Below are positions 1 to 8,944 of a stretch of 64,000 nt of DNA, in pieces. Every line of letters begins with the position of its first letter. Positions within the stretch are counted from its first letter, which is position 1. Position numbers and translations under genes: made by a program. This DNA is from Compostimonas suwonensis (GTDB taxonomy: Bacteria; Actinomycetota; Actinomycetes; Actinomycetales; Microbacteriaceae). The stretch spans positions 62,001 through 126,000 of the forward strand of contig NZ_PGFB01000003.1 of NCBI RefSeq assembly GCF_002797855.1, written 5' to 3'. The notes below the pieces were generated by a model. That model saw only the letters and a list, made by a program, of their open reading frames with translations. It was not told where the DNA came from and did no database searches.

Positions 1-28
1 GATCTAGCGCCAGCTGCCCCCCCGGTCT

Positions 29-94
29 CGCGGCGCACACCGTTCGTCGCGGCGCAGGTTCTTCGGTGCGCCCCGACGAACGTCGTGCGCCGCG
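29..94. terminator. long intergenic hairpin, family A copy 1
   Basis: Arms at 29-56 and 67-94 pair at 25 of 28 positions around a 10-base loop. The stem is built on CGCGGCGCAC and GTTCGTCG. A second element of the same length, loop size and nearly the same sequence lies at 54701-54766. It lies just beyond the stop codon of the leftward gene at 124-885, so it probably ends that transcript. There is no T-tract, as is common for actinobacterial terminators. Confidence 0.6.
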
Positions 95-123
95 GCATCC
101 GCCGTGCGCGCACGACGCCGCGT

Positions 124-885
124 TCAGAGGGCGCGCAGGTAGCGGTTCTTGAGGGCGTGGCGCAGGCGGCGTGGCAATCGTGGGTAGATCACGGCCGCGG
201 CCCGCCAGAACCGCTCGAAACGGCGGGCGGATGCCGCAGACCACGGCAGTCCGTAGGCATCCCGCAGCTCGTCCGGCAGCAGCCCCGCCGTCAGCAGTCT
301 CGCGAGCGGCATGGCGGCCTTCAGCCACAGCGGAGCCGTGCGCGGGTGCAGCAGATCCCACGCGACCCTGCGCGCCTCAGGCGTGACGGTCAGCCCGGCG
401 ACCGACTGGCGCCAGTAGCGCCGGAACGCCTCCCGATCGGCCGGCCACGAACCGACCGGCACCTGCAGCGCCGTGCCCACGACCTCGTACTGCCGGTAGA
501 AGGCCTCGGCCGACTCCTCGTCGAGCTCGCCGTAGACCCGCTCGTAGATCTGCAAAGCGGTGTCGTAGAGGGTCGCGGCCACCCACAGCTGCAGCCCGGG
601 GTCGAAGGCGTCGTAGCCGTCGCCGTGCGCGTCGGCCTTGCGGCGCACGGGCCCGTGCGCCCGGTTGACGCGCCTGCGCACCTCGGCCACGTTCTCGGGC
701 GTGCCGAAGCCGATCGCATAGAGATAGGTCATCGTGCCGCGCAGGCGGTCGAGCGGCCGGTTCGCGAAGTCGCTGTGCGCGGCGACTCCTGCGCCCACCG
801 CAGGGTTCGCGATCTGCAGCAGGATGGCGCGCCCGCCCCCCGCGAGCAGGATGCCCTCTGCGCCGATGTCCTGGATGCCGCGCAT
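124..885 (-). CDS. oxygenase MpaB family protein (DUF2236)
   Basis: The 253-residue protein matches the MpaB/latex-clearing-protein-like DUF2236 family by overall pattern: an early G-x-x-L-L-x-G-G-x-R-A-x-L-L-Q-x-A-x-P segment (about residues 9-30), an R-L-x-x-T segment near residue 47, and a conserved R-x-H-x-x-V region near 75-80. Family members are predicted heme-dependent oxygenases with unknown substrates. No signal peptide is seen. The protein starts MRGIQDIG at 885. It stands alone, with its 3' end next to a long hairpin. The family assignment rests on recalled motifs, and no substrate can be inferred. Confidence 0.75.
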   Translation of the reverse strand: MRGIQDIGAEGILLAGGGRAILLQIANPAVGAGVAAHSDFANRPLDRLRGTMTYLYAIGFGTPENVAEVRRRVNRAHGPVRRKADAHGDGYDAFDPGLQLWVAATLYDTALQIYERVYGELDEESAEAFYRQYEVVGTALQVPVGSWPADREAFRRYWRQSVAGLTVTPEARRVAWDLLHPRTAPLWLKAAMPLARLLTAGLLPDELRDAYGLPWSAASARRFERFWRAAAVIYPRLPRRLRHALKNRYLRAL

Positions 886-953
886 AGTGGTGTCACTGTA
901 CCCGGCGCGTCAACCCTCTGTCTGAGAGAGGCCCGGCAGGTCATACTGGCGCA

Positions 954-1112
954 ATGGGAATCCTCATCGTGTTGCTCATCCTCGTCGGCATCCTCTTCCT
1001 TGCGCTCGGCATCTTCGTCGAGGCCGTCAAGTTCCTGCTCTGGCTCGGCATCGCGCTGCTGATCATCGGCGTGATCGTCTGGTTGATGAAGTACATCCGC
1101 CGCAACGTCTGA
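954..1112 (+). CDS. small hydrophobic membrane peptide, 52 aa
   Basis: An ATG at 954 opens a 52-codon frame ending with TGA at 1110-1112. The product is almost wholly hydrophobic: two likely membrane helices (about residues 2-22 and 28-45) are joined by a short segment containing Glu and Lys, and the tail KYIRRNV is basic, which predicts a cytoplasmic C-terminus. It is transcribed away from the DUF2236 gene. Short hydrophobic proteins of this kind are widespread in actinobacteria and mostly uncharacterised. No clear ribosome site precedes the ATG. A sequence TCATACT lies about 10 bases upstream and could serve as a -10 element giving a near-leaderless transcript. Confidence 0.6.
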   Translation: MGILIVLLILVGILFLALGIFVEAVKFLLWLGIALLIIGVIVWLMKYIRRNV

Positions 1113-1235
1113 GCGCGAGCAGCCGGGGCCGCCCTCCTGCGGGATGCGCCATATGGCCGTTCCGGACGGCGACGGACGCGCCGGCGCCCGTTCGCCTCGC
1201 GACGTGCGCCCCATCCGGAGGGAGGAGGTCGCCGG

Positions 1236-2108
1236 CTACTTCAGCGCTCCCGCCAGGATGCCCGACACGAACTGCTTCTGGAACACGAGGAAGAAGATCA
1301 GAGTCGGGATCGTGGTGATCGAGGTGCCGAGGAGAAGAGCTCCGAAGTCGGTCTGGCTCAGTCCCACCAGGGTGCCCAGGAAGACCGGCGCCGTGTACAG
1401 CTGCGGATCTGTCAGCACGAGGAGCGGCCAGAGGAACGAGTTCCACTGGAACATGAACATCAGCAGGGCGACCACGGCGAGGGCGGGCCGGATCGAGGGG
1501 AGAGCGATCCGGTAGAAGATCCTGAAGTCACCTGCACCATCCAGACGCGCCGCCTCGATGAGCTCGGTGGGGAACGCCAGAAAGGACTGGCGCATGAAGA
1601 ACACCCCGAAGGCGTTGAGTGTGAACGGCAGGATGACGGCCTGTGCGGTGTTGATCCATCCGAGGCTGGACATCAGCTCGAACAAGGGCACGAGCGTCAC
1701 CTGATACGGGATCGTCATCGTCAGGAGTATGACAGTGAGGATCGCCTGGCGCCCGCGGAACGAGTACTTCGCCAGCGCGAAGCCCGCCATGGCGGCCACG
1801 AGACCGGCGAGCAGGGTGTACACGACGGCGATGACGATCGACATGAGCAGGTTGGTGGCGAACGTCGTGTCCTGAAACAGGGTGGTGACGTTGGCGGCGA
1901 GCTCGCCGCCCGGCAGAAGCGCCGGTGGTGCGGAGTAGATGTCCGCGCTCTGGCGGGTGCCGGCCACGAACATCCAGTAGATGGGGAAAAGGCTGATGGC
2001 GGCACCCAGCACGAGTCCCACGTGGATCGCGATGGATCGTATGACGGCGCCCGCCGAGCGGCGTTGAGCTCGTGGTGCGGAGGGGGATCGGAGCACTGCC
2101 TCGGTCAT
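1236..2108 (-). CDS. carbohydrate ABC transporter permease (MalG/CUT1 type)
   Basis: This is a 290-residue inner-membrane permease with about six transmembrane segments. The EAA loop reads E-A-A-R-L-D-G-A-G near residue 185, the docking site for the ATPase. The protein ends with the typical GILAGALK-like tail of MalG-family permeases. Its ATG overlaps the stop of the upstream permease by four bases (ATGA), so the two are translationally coupled. It is the last gene of the leftward operon lacI, binding protein, permease, permease. No ATPase gene is present, so a shared MsiK-type ATPase encoded elsewhere is inferred. Substrate is probably the oligosaccharide handled by the divergent glycosidases. 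Confidence 0.93.
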   Translation of the reverse strand: MTEAVLRSPSAPRAQRRSAGAVIRSIAIHVGLVLGAAISLFPIYWMFVAGTRQSADIYSAPPALLPGGELAANVTTLFQDTTFATNLLMSIVIAVVYTLLAGLVAAMAGFALAKYSFRGRQAILTVILLTMTIPYQVTLVPLFELMSSLGWINTAQAVILPFTLNAFGVFFMRQSFLAFPTELIEAARLDGAGDFRIFYRIALPSIRPALAVVALLMFMFQWNSFLWPLLVLTDPQLYTAPVFLGTLVGLSQTDFGALLLGTSITTIPTLIFFLVFQKQFVSGILAGALK

Positions 2109-3046
2109 TCGTCGTCCTTGTCGCGGAGAAGGCGCATCTGGATGAGCGCGATGATCATCACGATGATGACCAGGACCCAGGCGATCGCTGACGCATAGCC
2201 GAAGTCGAGGCTCTTGAACGCGGTTCGATACAGGTACAGCACGATCGTCAGCGTCGCCCCGGCAGGGCCGCCCTGGGTCAGGATGTAGGGCTCATCGAAC
2301 ATCTGCAATGTGCCGATCGTCGATGTCACGACGCAGAACAGGATGACGGGCTTGAGCAGCGGCACGGTGATGTAGCGGAAGGTCTGCCCGGCGTTCGCGC
2401 CATCCATCGTGGCGGCCTCTCGCACGCTCGGATCGATGGAGGACATGCCGGCGAGCATGATGACCATGTTGTACCCCATCCACCTCCAGGTGACCGCGGA
2501 GATGAGGGACACGCGCGCCCAGAACGGATCGCCCAGCCAGTTGATCGGCTCGACTCCGAACATGCCGATGATCTGGTTGGCGACACCGGAATCGCCGTTG
2601 AGCAGGGCGCGGAACACGATCGCGTACGCGAGCAGGGCGGTGACCGCCGGAAGGAAGTAGATCAGCCGGAAGCCGGTCTTCAGCTTCACATAGCTCGAAC
2701 GCAGCGCCGATGCCACGACGAGCGCGATGAGCAGCATGAGGGGAACCTGGATGACCAGGATGATGAGCGTATTGCCGAGGGCGAGCCAGAAGTTGGGATC
2801 GCCGATGAGCCGCTCGTACTGACGGAAACCGACCCAGGCGAGTTCTCCTCCCTCGCGGGACTGGAAGCTCAGTATCAGGCTGCGCACGATCGGATAGGCC
2901 TGGAACACCGCGAAGAGCACGAGCGCTGGTGCGAGGAACAGGAGGTAACGATGGTTGATCTTCCGTCGAGAGGGGCGCGAGGCCCCGGGGAGCCGTGCGT
3001 TCTGCACAGCTCCCCGGGCGGTCGCGTCCGGAAGGACGCCCGGCAT
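2105..3046 (-). CDS. carbohydrate ABC transporter permease (MalF/CUT1 type)
   Basis: This 313-residue permease has about six membrane segments and an EAA loop with R-E-A-A-T-M-D-G-A-N near residue 215. The frame is open further upstream, but there it only shadows the binding-protein gene. The ATG at 3046 shares one base with that gene's TGA (TGATG), which is a typical coupled start, so I chose it. It pairs with the downstream permease to form the channel of a sugar importer fed by the lipoprotein encoded just upstream. Confidence 0.92.
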   Translation of the reverse strand: MPGVLPDATARGAVQNARLPGASRPSRRKINHRYLLFLAPALVLFAVFQAYPIVRSLILSFQSREGGELAWVGFRQYERLIGDPNFWLALGNTLIILVIQVPLMLLIALVVASALRSSYVKLKTGFRLIYFLPAVTALLAYAIVFRALLNGDSGVANQIIGMFGVEPINWLGDPFWARVSLISAVTWRWMGYNMVIMLAGMSSIDPSVREAATMDGANAGQTFRYITVPLLKPVILFCVVTSTIGTLQMFDEPYILTQGGPAGATLTIVLYLYRTAFKSLDFGYASAIAWVLVIIVMIIALIQMRLLRDKDDE

Positions 3047-4356
3047 CACTGACCGATCTGATTCCGCAGCTGCGCCGCGGCGTCCTTCATCGTCGACGCG
3101 GGGTCGGCGTTCGATACGACGATCTTGTTCATCGCGTCGATGACGATCTGGTCGGCCTTGTCGTAGTCGGAGGTGAACGGCACGGCGGCGATGTCCGGGA
3201 TCGTGTCGGCGAACAGCTGGTAGACCTTCTGCCCGCCGAAGTAGTCGACCGGCTCGGTGAAGGCGGGTTCGCTGTGCGCGGCGAGCAGTGACGACATGCT
3301 GCCGAGCTCCATCATGGTGTTCGCGGAGTCGACCGTGCCGAGCGCGAAGGTCGCGAACAGGTAGCCGCCCTGCGGGTTCGAGGACTTCGCGGGGACGACG
3401 AGATAGGAGCCGCCCTGATTGGAGGCGCGGGAGCCGCCGTCCTCGAGCTCGGGAAGGGTGAGGACGCCCCACTGGCCGGCCATCTCGGGCAGGTTGGTCT
3501 GGAACGAGCCGGAGTACCACACGGGCATGATGAGGCTGCCGACGGCACCGCTCTTGAGCGCCGTCGTCAGGCCGTCGTCGTTGTTGACGATCTCGGCGTA
3601 GCCTCCCTGCACGGCCTTCTGCAGCCGAGTCGCGACGGCGATCGAATCGTCGCTGTCGAGATTGACCTCGCCGGAGTCGGTGAAGTAGCTCTCTCCGAGC
3701 TGCTGCAACTGAGAGCTGTAGAGCTGCGAATTGGCGACGGAGAGCGGGAACAGCTTCACCCCGAGATCCTGCAGCTTGTCACCGGCGGCCAGGTAGTCGT
3801 CCCAGGTGACGATCGATGCGGGATCGATGCCCGCCTGCTCGAACAGGTCGGCGCGGTAGTACACGGCCACCGGTCCCATGTCCCACGGGACGCCGAAGAG
3901 CTCGTTGTCGTCACCGGTCGCAGCGGGCCACTTCGCAGGAGCCCACTCGGATTCCCGCTCGTCGAGGCCGAAGGTGCTCAGATCGACGAGGCCGTCGGGG
4001 AACGTGCCGGTCACGGTCTTCATGCGCTCGACGGTGACTCCCACGACGTCGGGAAGATTCGTCCCGCTCTGCAGGCCGACGGTGAGGCGTGTGCTCACGT
4101 CGTCGTATCCGACGACTTCGAGGTTGACTGTGAGGTTGGGGTACTCCTTCTCAAAAGCGGGGATCACGGCCTTGAGCGGGCCATCCGAGCCCTGCCAGGC
4201 GAGCACGTTCACCGTTCCCGAGACGGCTTGCGGGTCGGTGATGGGTGCGAGCGCTGCGTCGTTGCCCGAGGATCCGGAGCAACTGGTGAGGGCGATCGTC
4301 GCTGCTGTGGCGGCGGCGACGGCAAGTGCCTTCGCCCCCATGGTTCGATGCGACAT
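3046..4356 (-). CDS. extracellular sugar-binding lipoprotein of ABC importer
   Basis: The 436-residue protein starts with a lipoprotein signal: basic start, hydrophobic Ala-rich stretch and a lipobox L-T-S-C with Cys26 as the lipidated residue. The body resembles CUT1 solute-binding proteins, with VNVLAWQG-type beta strand and WDDYLAAGDKL helix motifs. The frame opens upstream, but the ATG at 4356 is preceded by GAAGGAG at proper spacing, which fixes the start. It delivers sugars to the two permeases downstream. It follows lacI by 53 bases on the same strand and may share its promoter. Confidence 0.93.
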   Translation of the reverse strand: MSHRTMGAKALAVAAATAATIALTSCSGSSGNDAALAPITDPQAVSGTVNVLAWQGSDGPLKAVIPAFEKEYPNLTVNLEVVGYDDVSTRLTVGLQSGTNLPDVVGVTVERMKTVTGTFPDGLVDLSTFGLDERESEWAPAKWPAATGDDNELFGVPWDMGPVAVYYRADLFEQAGIDPASIVTWDDYLAAGDKLQDLGVKLFPLSVANSQLYSSQLQQLGESYFTDSGEVNLDSDDSIAVATRLQKAVQGGYAEIVNNDDGLTTALKSGAVGSLIMPVWYSGSFQTNLPEMAGQWGVLTLPELEDGGSRASNQGGSYLVVPAKSSNPQGGYLFATFALGTVDSANTMMELGSMSSLLAAHSEPAFTEPVDYFGGQKVYQLFADTIPDIAAVPFTSDYDKADQIVIDAMNKIVVSNADPASTMKDAAAQLRNQIGQ

Positions 4357-4409
4357 TGGACTCTCCTTCGAGTTAATGGCTGGGTGACCCGTGTTGAGGC
4401 CACGTCTGC

Positions 4410-5432
4410 TCACCCGCGACGTGCCGGCGAGGTTGAATCCCGCACGACGAGGCGCACGGGGAGTACGGTGGTGCCCGCGGTCGGCCGAAGGCCGGAGTCG
4501 AGCAGGATCTCGGCGGCCTTCTCGCCGAGGTCGGGGGAGGAGACGTGCACGCTCGTGAGCGCAGGGCTCACGAGCGCTGCGGCCGGGATGTCGTCGAAGC
4601 CCGTGACCGAGATGTCCCCGGGAACGCTGTATCCGTTGTGCTGCAGCCAGTTCATGGCCCCGATCGCCATGCGGTCGTTCATCGCCATGATCGCAGTCGG
4701 GTGCTGCTCGGCGCTCATCAGGCGGGCTGCTGCCGCCTCGCCGCTCTCCGTGCCGAAATCGCCGCGTTCGACGACCACGATCTCGCCGATCGCCGCGTCT
4801 TTCATCGCCCGCTGGATTCCCGCCCGACGAGACGCGAGTACAAGACGATCCTCCTCGGGACCGTCGATGACCGCGATGCGCCGATGGCCGAGGGCCAGGA
4901 GGTGCTGGGTGAGGGCGTACATGCCGCCTTCGTCGTCGCCGCGCACGGAGGCGACCTCGTGCGTCGTGTAACCGATCACGATCATCGGATACCCCGCCTT
5001 CACGATGTCGGCGAAGCCTTCTTCGCCCACACCCGCTTCGACGATCATCGCGTCGGTGATCCGCTCGGCGAGGGCGTCGGCGAAGACGTTCGTGCGGTCG
5101 TGCTCGGTGGCGGGCAGGGACAGGAGCATCTTGTGGCCGCGGGCGGCGATCGCCCGGGTCGCGCCGTGCACGACCCCGAGCAGGTGCGGATCGTTGAACA
5201 GCGCGTCGGCGCCGTACGGTGCGATCACGCCGATGATCTTCGAGGTGGAGCGGGCCTGGGTCGACCGCGTGGCGGTGGTGAGGACGTAGTTCTGCTCCGC
5301 GGCCGCTGCGAGAACTCGCTGCCGGGTCGACTCCACCACCGTCGTGTCGCCGTTGAGGACTCGGGCGACGGTCTGGTGGGAGACCCCCACCACCTCGGCG
5401 ACCGATCTCATGGTCGGGCGTTTTGCTGTCAT
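4410..5432 (-). CDS. LacI-family transcriptional regulator
   Basis: The 340-residue protein carries an N-terminal helix-turn-helix and hinge (R-S-V-A-E-V-V-G-V-S-H-Q-T-V-A-R-V-L-N-G, about residues 8-27) followed by a periplasmic-binding-protein-like sensor domain ending in the usual MTAKRP-distal LacI fold. I chose the ATG at 5432 because AGGAG lies six bases upstream. A GTG 15 bases earlier would place the start inside the operator-like dyad. It heads the leftward importer operon and faces the glycosidase operon, so it most likely represses both in the absence of the sugar. A consensus-like promoter overlaps its operator, which implies autoregulation. Confidence 0.93.
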   Translation of the reverse strand: MTAKRPTMRSVAEVVGVSHQTVARVLNGDTTVVESTRQRVLAAAAEQNYVLTTATRSTQARSTSKIIGVIAPYGADALFNDPHLLGVVHGATRAIAARGHKMLLSLPATEHDRTNVFADALAERITDAMIVEAGVGEEGFADIVKAGYPMIVIGYTTHEVASVRGDDEGGMYALTQHLLALGHRRIAVIDGPEEDRLVLASRRAGIQRAMKDAAIGEIVVVERGDFGTESGEAAAARLMSAEQHPTAIMAMNDRMAIGAMNWLQHNGYSVPGDISVTGFDDIPAAALVSPALTSVHVSSPDLGEKAAEILLDSGLRPTAGTTVLPVRLVVRDSTSPARRG

Positions 5433-5441
5433 CTGGACTCC

Positions 5442-5453
5442 TGTCACGTGACG
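5442..5453. promoter_or_regulatory. putative LacI operator O1
   Basis: The sequence TGTCACGTGACG is a dyad with arms TGTCA and TGACg around a central CG, the usual layout of LacI-family operators. It lies at the predicted transcription start of lacI and 10 bases before its ATG. It shares the core TGTCAyGTGAC with the site at 5597-5608. Confidence 0.6.
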
Positions 5454-5456
5454 GTC

Positions 5457-5486
5457 ACTCTAGATGAATGCCGCCGTGATCGTCAA
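5457..5486 (-). promoter_or_regulatory. predicted lacI-operon promoter
   Basis: Read leftwards, TTGACG (5486-5481) and TAGAGT (5462-5457) are separated by 18 bases, close to the housekeeping sigma consensus. Transcription would start near 5450, inside operator O1, so bound repressor would block it. Confidence 0.6.
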
Positions 5487-5544
5487 CCCGAAGGCCTGAA
5501 CGATCCGAAGATCTCAAGATATTGGCCCTCATCTCCTGAATTTC

Positions 5545-5572
5545 TTTGTATGATCGACGCATTCGTTATAGC
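5545..5572 (+). promoter_or_regulatory. possible promoter of glycosidase operon
   Basis: TTTGTA (5545-5550) and TATAGC (5567-5572) are 16 bases apart, in an unusually AT-rich stretch for this window. An alternative -10 box, TATGAT, lies at 5549-5554. Operator O2 starts about 25 bases downstream of TATAGC. The -35 box is poor, so the exact promoter is uncertain. Confidence 0.35.
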
Positions 5573-5596
5573 GTCAAGGTCAACGACGGGGCATCC

Positions 5597-5608
5597 TGTC
5601 ATGTGACA
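5597..5608. promoter_or_regulatory. putative LacI operator O2
   Basis: TGTCATGTGACA has perfect 5-base arms around a central TG and matches O1 at 10 of 12 positions. It lies between the predicted promoter and the start of the GH35-like gene, well placed to block rightward transcription. Confidence 0.6.
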
Positions 5609-5663
5609 GACGCATCGTGAGGTGTAAGACATCACGAAGCACAATGAAGTGATCGGAGACTGG

Positions 5664-7235
5664 ATGCCCGCACCGTGGCTCACCGCTTTCGCGCCGTATC
5701 TCCTCGGCGCGGAGCTGCACAATTCATCGGCCAGTTCTCCCGAGCTGATCGCCGAACGCATCGGGCGCGTCGCCGGCCTGGGAGCGGACGTCGTGCTTGC
5801 GCCGATCGCCTGGGAGCTCGTGGAGCCGGAGGAGGGGCGGTTCGACGTCGAGATCGTCGACGCGATGGTCGCGACCGTGCGAGAGGTCGGCCTCCGTCTC
5901 ATCCCCCTGTGGTTCGGGAGCTGGAAGAACGGCGTGTCGAGCTACGCACCCTCCTGGGTGCAGGACGATCCCGCGCGGTTTCCCGCTGTCCGGACAGGCG
6001 ACGGGCGGGCGCTCGCGATACTGTCGCCGTTCTCCCACGAGCTCGGGCTCGCTGAGCGGACCGCCTTCCGCCAGGTCATGAGCCGCCTCGCACAACTCGA
6101 TCCCGGCAAGGAGACGGTGGTCGCCGTGCAGGTCGAGAACGAGGTCGGTGTCCTGGGCGCCAGCCGCGATCATTCGGAGCCAGCGGGCCGCGCGCTCGCT
6201 GAGCCGATTCCCGAGGTCGTGCTCGAATCGCTCCTGCGCGACCGCGGAGTGCTGCGACCTCGAGTGCGGGAGGCCGTGCGCGTCCTCGAGGGAGCACATC
6301 GCGCCCCGACATGGCAGGACCTGCTCGATGGAGATCCGGAAACGGACGAGCTGTTCATGGCCGCTGGATACGCACGCCACATCGCCGCCGTCGCGTCCGA
6401 GGGGCGGGGCGCTTACGACGTCCCCATGTTCGTCAACGCCTGGCTCGACTCCGACGAGGCCCCGGAGTCCATCGCGTTCGCGGGCGGAAACCGACCGGGT
6501 CTCTACCCGAGCGGGGGGCCGCTCGTGCCCGTCGCTCCGGTCTGGTCGGCGCTCGCACCCGGACTCGTGCTGGCGCCGGACATCTACCACGGCGACTTCG
6601 CGGAGTGGTGCAGGATGTTCGCCGCGGTCAACGACGGCATCCTCCTGATCCCGGAGATGCCGCCGACCGTCAGCTCGATCGCAGACATCCACATCGCGCT
6701 CGGCGAGTTCGGCGCGAGCCTGGTCTCCCCGTTCGGCGCCGACGGGCTCGACAGCGAGAGCGAGCACGCTGTCGCCCTCCGGGGGGCGTATCGCGCCCTG
6801 TCGAACGTCCGAACGCCCCTCGGCCGCGCGCGGGAGGCCGGTCGCTGCATCGGCTTCGGCATCCGGGCCGATGAGACGATCGAGCGTGCGCTCGACGACG
6901 TCGTGTTCCGGATCGGACCCGACCGCGCCGATGCCCCGGGCTCCGGGCCAGGCGGCTGGGGCATCGTGTTCCGTGAGGACGACGGCACCTTCGTCGCGAT
7001 CGGATCCGGATACTGCCTCACGGTCGTCTCGCCGGCTTCCGCCACGGTTCGCGGCGCGCAGACGGGCGGCTACCGCGATGGGGTGTGGCGGGCGTTCCAG
7101 TTCCTCAACGGGGACGAGACGAACTCCGCAACCCATGTGAGGATGCCGCATCGCGATCCCGGCATCGCGTTCCCGGTAGACGGCTCCGGCGAGCTGCGAA
7201 TCCAATGCTTCTCGATCAGTGAATGGACAGTATGA
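5664..7235 (+). CDS. GH35-like beta-galactosidase (DUF5597 type)
   Basis: The 523-residue protein has a TIM-barrel pattern of clan GH-A. V-Q-V-E-N-E-V-G holds the probable acid/base Glu160, and I-L-L-I-P-E-M-P holds the probable nucleophile Glu331, followed by the S-P-F-G motif of DUF5597-type GH35 proteins. No signal peptide is seen, so it should act on imported sugar in the cytoplasm. I chose the ATG at 5664, which GGAG precedes at 5655-5658, over a GTG at 5649. It is the first gene of the rightward operon and overlaps the next gene. The exact linkage hydrolysed cannot be told from sequence; beta-galactoside is the family expectation. Confidence 0.78.
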   Translation: MPAPWLTAFAPYLLGAELHNSSASSPELIAERIGRVAGLGADVVLAPIAWELVEPEEGRFDVEIVDAMVATVREVGLRLIPLWFGSWKNGVSSYAPSWVQDDPARFPAVRTGDGRALAILSPFSHELGLAERTAFRQVMSRLAQLDPGKETVVAVQVENEVGVLGASRDHSEPAGRALAEPIPEVVLESLLRDRGVLRPRVREAVRVLEGAHRAPTWQDLLDGDPETDELFMAAGYARHIAAVASEGRGAYDVPMFVNAWLDSDEAPESIAFAGGNRPGLYPSGGPLVPVAPVWSALAPGLVLAPDIYHGDFAEWCRMFAAVNDGILLIPEMPPTVSSIADIHIALGEFGASLVSPFGADGLDSESEHAVALRGAYRALSNVRTPLGRAREAGRCIGFGIRADETIERALDDVVFRIGPDRADAPGSGPGGWGIVFREDDGTFVAIGSGYCLTVVSPASATVRGAQTGGYRDGVWRAFQFLNGDETNSATHVRMPHRDPGIAFPVDGSGELRIQCFSISEWTV

Positions 7236-8944
7236 CCCCGCCCGCAGACAGCTCGGCCGCCCCGGTCGACCCGCAGCTCTTCCCGCGAGCGGGGACGGCT
7301 CCCGAATCCCTCGTGACCCTCGACGTGCGCGTCGGGCATCCCGACGGTGACACTCCTGATGCCGCCGCGGCGGCGAAAGTGCTCCAGGGTCTCGTGAACC
7401 GACGCGGTGCAGAGAAGCTCTACCTCTACAACTCCTGCTCGGACATCACCCATCAGATCGGCGGCGCCGAGTGGGAGGTGCAGCGCGACTGGCTCCGGGC
7501 GCTGCCGCAGCTGGAATCGCTGCCGACGACGGAACTGGTCCGTCATCGGCACAGGGACGGCGGGCTCCGTCGGCTGCTCGAGGTCTACGGCGACACCGTC
7601 ACCGGCGTCGTCGTGTGGGACCCGCGTCGACGGGGGAAGGTCGCGATGGCGACCTTCGGCGCGGCGGTCACCATCGCGTCGCAGCGCGAGGCGGTTCCGG
7701 TCTCCCCGGAGCTCCTCGATGAGCTCCGCGGCTGGGGGATCGACCTCCCCGTGATCGAGGACCTGCGCGACCACGGCTTCCGCAGCGACCACGAGGTGGT
7801 CGAGTGGAGCGTTCGCGAGTACTGGGCGACCTCCGACACCACGCTCAACGTCGTCTTCTCGCTCGGCCTCGACGGGTGGCAGGGAATCCAGGAGTGGGCC
7901 GACAACTGGTGGAGCAACGACGTCTTCAACGAGGGGCCCATCGACTACGCCGTGGCGGTGAACGGCTTCTGCTTCAACCTCGACATGGTCGACGGATACG
8001 ACGATCACGCCCTACTCGACCTGTTGTCCCGCTATCCGGCGGGGCGGACGGCGATCCTCGGCTGGGTGCCGACGCATCCTGTCGTCTACGGCTTCGCCGA
8101 GATGCCGCAGTGCCTGAACCTCACCTCGTCGTATGTGATCGGAGTGAACGGCTTCTCGAACCTGAGCGTGTTCGCGTCTTACCCGCCCACGGCCCGAACG
8201 CCCGGCGCCGGGCGTTCCATCCCGATCGGCGAACGCGACACGGTGATCGCGCTGATCGCGACAGACGGCGACGCATTGCACTGCGTGTACCGAGGGATGT
8301 TCTCCGCGTTCTCCCAGCGCCGGGACGACACCTTCGGGGCCACTCCCATCACGTGGACGATCTCGCCCGCGCTCGCCGAGCTCGCACCCCCGCTGTTCGA
8401 CTATTTCGACAGGCAGCTTCCCGAGGGCAGCGATTTCGCGGCTGCATGGGCGAACAAGATCCAGACCCCGTACGATTCCGATCTCCAGACCGCCGTGGAC
8501 GATGTCTACGCCCGCAGCGTTCGGGCGGGAATCCGCACACTCTGGACCGTTCATTCGGGCGAGGAGAGCCAGTTGCTCCCGGCACATCCCTGGGACGGGC
8601 TCATCATCGGCTACGCCGACAGCCGAGAGGAAGCACGCCTGAGCGCGGCGAATCCCGTGGTTCCGGTCATCGGCACCTGGTCGTTCGGGGCGAACGAGGT
8701 CGAGGAGACCGCCGACGGCCTCCGAGCCCTGTCGGCGACGGCTGACGGGCCGCTGTTCCTGGTGGTGAACCTGGGGGCGGAGTTCGACGAGGCCGCGGAC
8801 TTCTCGCGCCGCGCATCCGAACTGCGCGCCCTGCTCGAGAACGACCCCCGGCGCTCGTACCACTTCCTCGGCGCCGCGGATCTGTTCGCCACCTATACGA
8901 GCTACGTCGCCGCCCTCGAGAGCACGAGCGGAGCACGCGCATGA
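7232..8944 (+). CDS. cytoplasmic GxGYxYP-like protein, putative glycoside hydrolase
   Basis: The 570-residue protein resembles the GxGYxYP family of putative glycosidases: an N-terminal V-L-Q-G-L-V-N-R segment, a T-D-G-D-A-L-H-C-V-Y-R-G motif near residue 345, and W-T-I-S-P with L-A-P shortly after. At the place where the family name motif normally follows, this protein reads A-W-A-N-K-I instead, so it is a divergent member. No signal peptide is present. The ATG at 7232 overlaps the upstream stop as ATGA; another ATG lies at 7223. It is about half identical by eye to the secreted protein at 11056-13752. Its position between GH35-like and GH42 genes implies a role in breaking down the imported sugar. 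Confidence 0.62.
   Translation: MTPPADSSAAPVDPQLFPRAGTAPESLVTLDVRVGHPDGDTPDAAAAAKVLQGLVNRRGAEKLYLYNSCSDITHQIGGAEWEVQRDWLRALPQLESLPTTELVRHRHRDGGLRRLLEVYGDTVTGVVVWDPRRRGKVAMATFGAAVTIASQREAVPVSPELLDELRGWGIDLPVIEDLRDHGFRSDHEVVEWSVREYWATSDTTLNVVFSLGLDGWQGIQEWADNWWSNDVFNEGPIDYAVAVNGFCFNLDMVDGYDDHALLDLLSRYPAGRTAILGWVPTHPVVYGFAEMPQCLNLTSSYVIGVNGFSNLSVFASYPPTARTPGAGRSIPIGERDTVIALIATDGDALHCVYRGMFSAFSQRRDDTFGATPITWTISPALAELAPPLFDYFDRQLPEGSDFAAAWANKIQTPYDSDLQTAVDDVYARSVRAGIRTLWTVHSGEESQLLPAHPWDGLIIGYADSREEARLSAANPVVPVIGTWSFGANEVEETADGLRALSATADGPLFLVVNLGAEFDEAADFSRRASELRALLENDPRRSYHFLGAADLFATYTSYVAALESTSGARA

Noticed and set aside
29-94. Long hairpins as ends of insertion sequences
   Set aside because: No transposase gene or target duplication is seen between or next to any of the inverted repeats.
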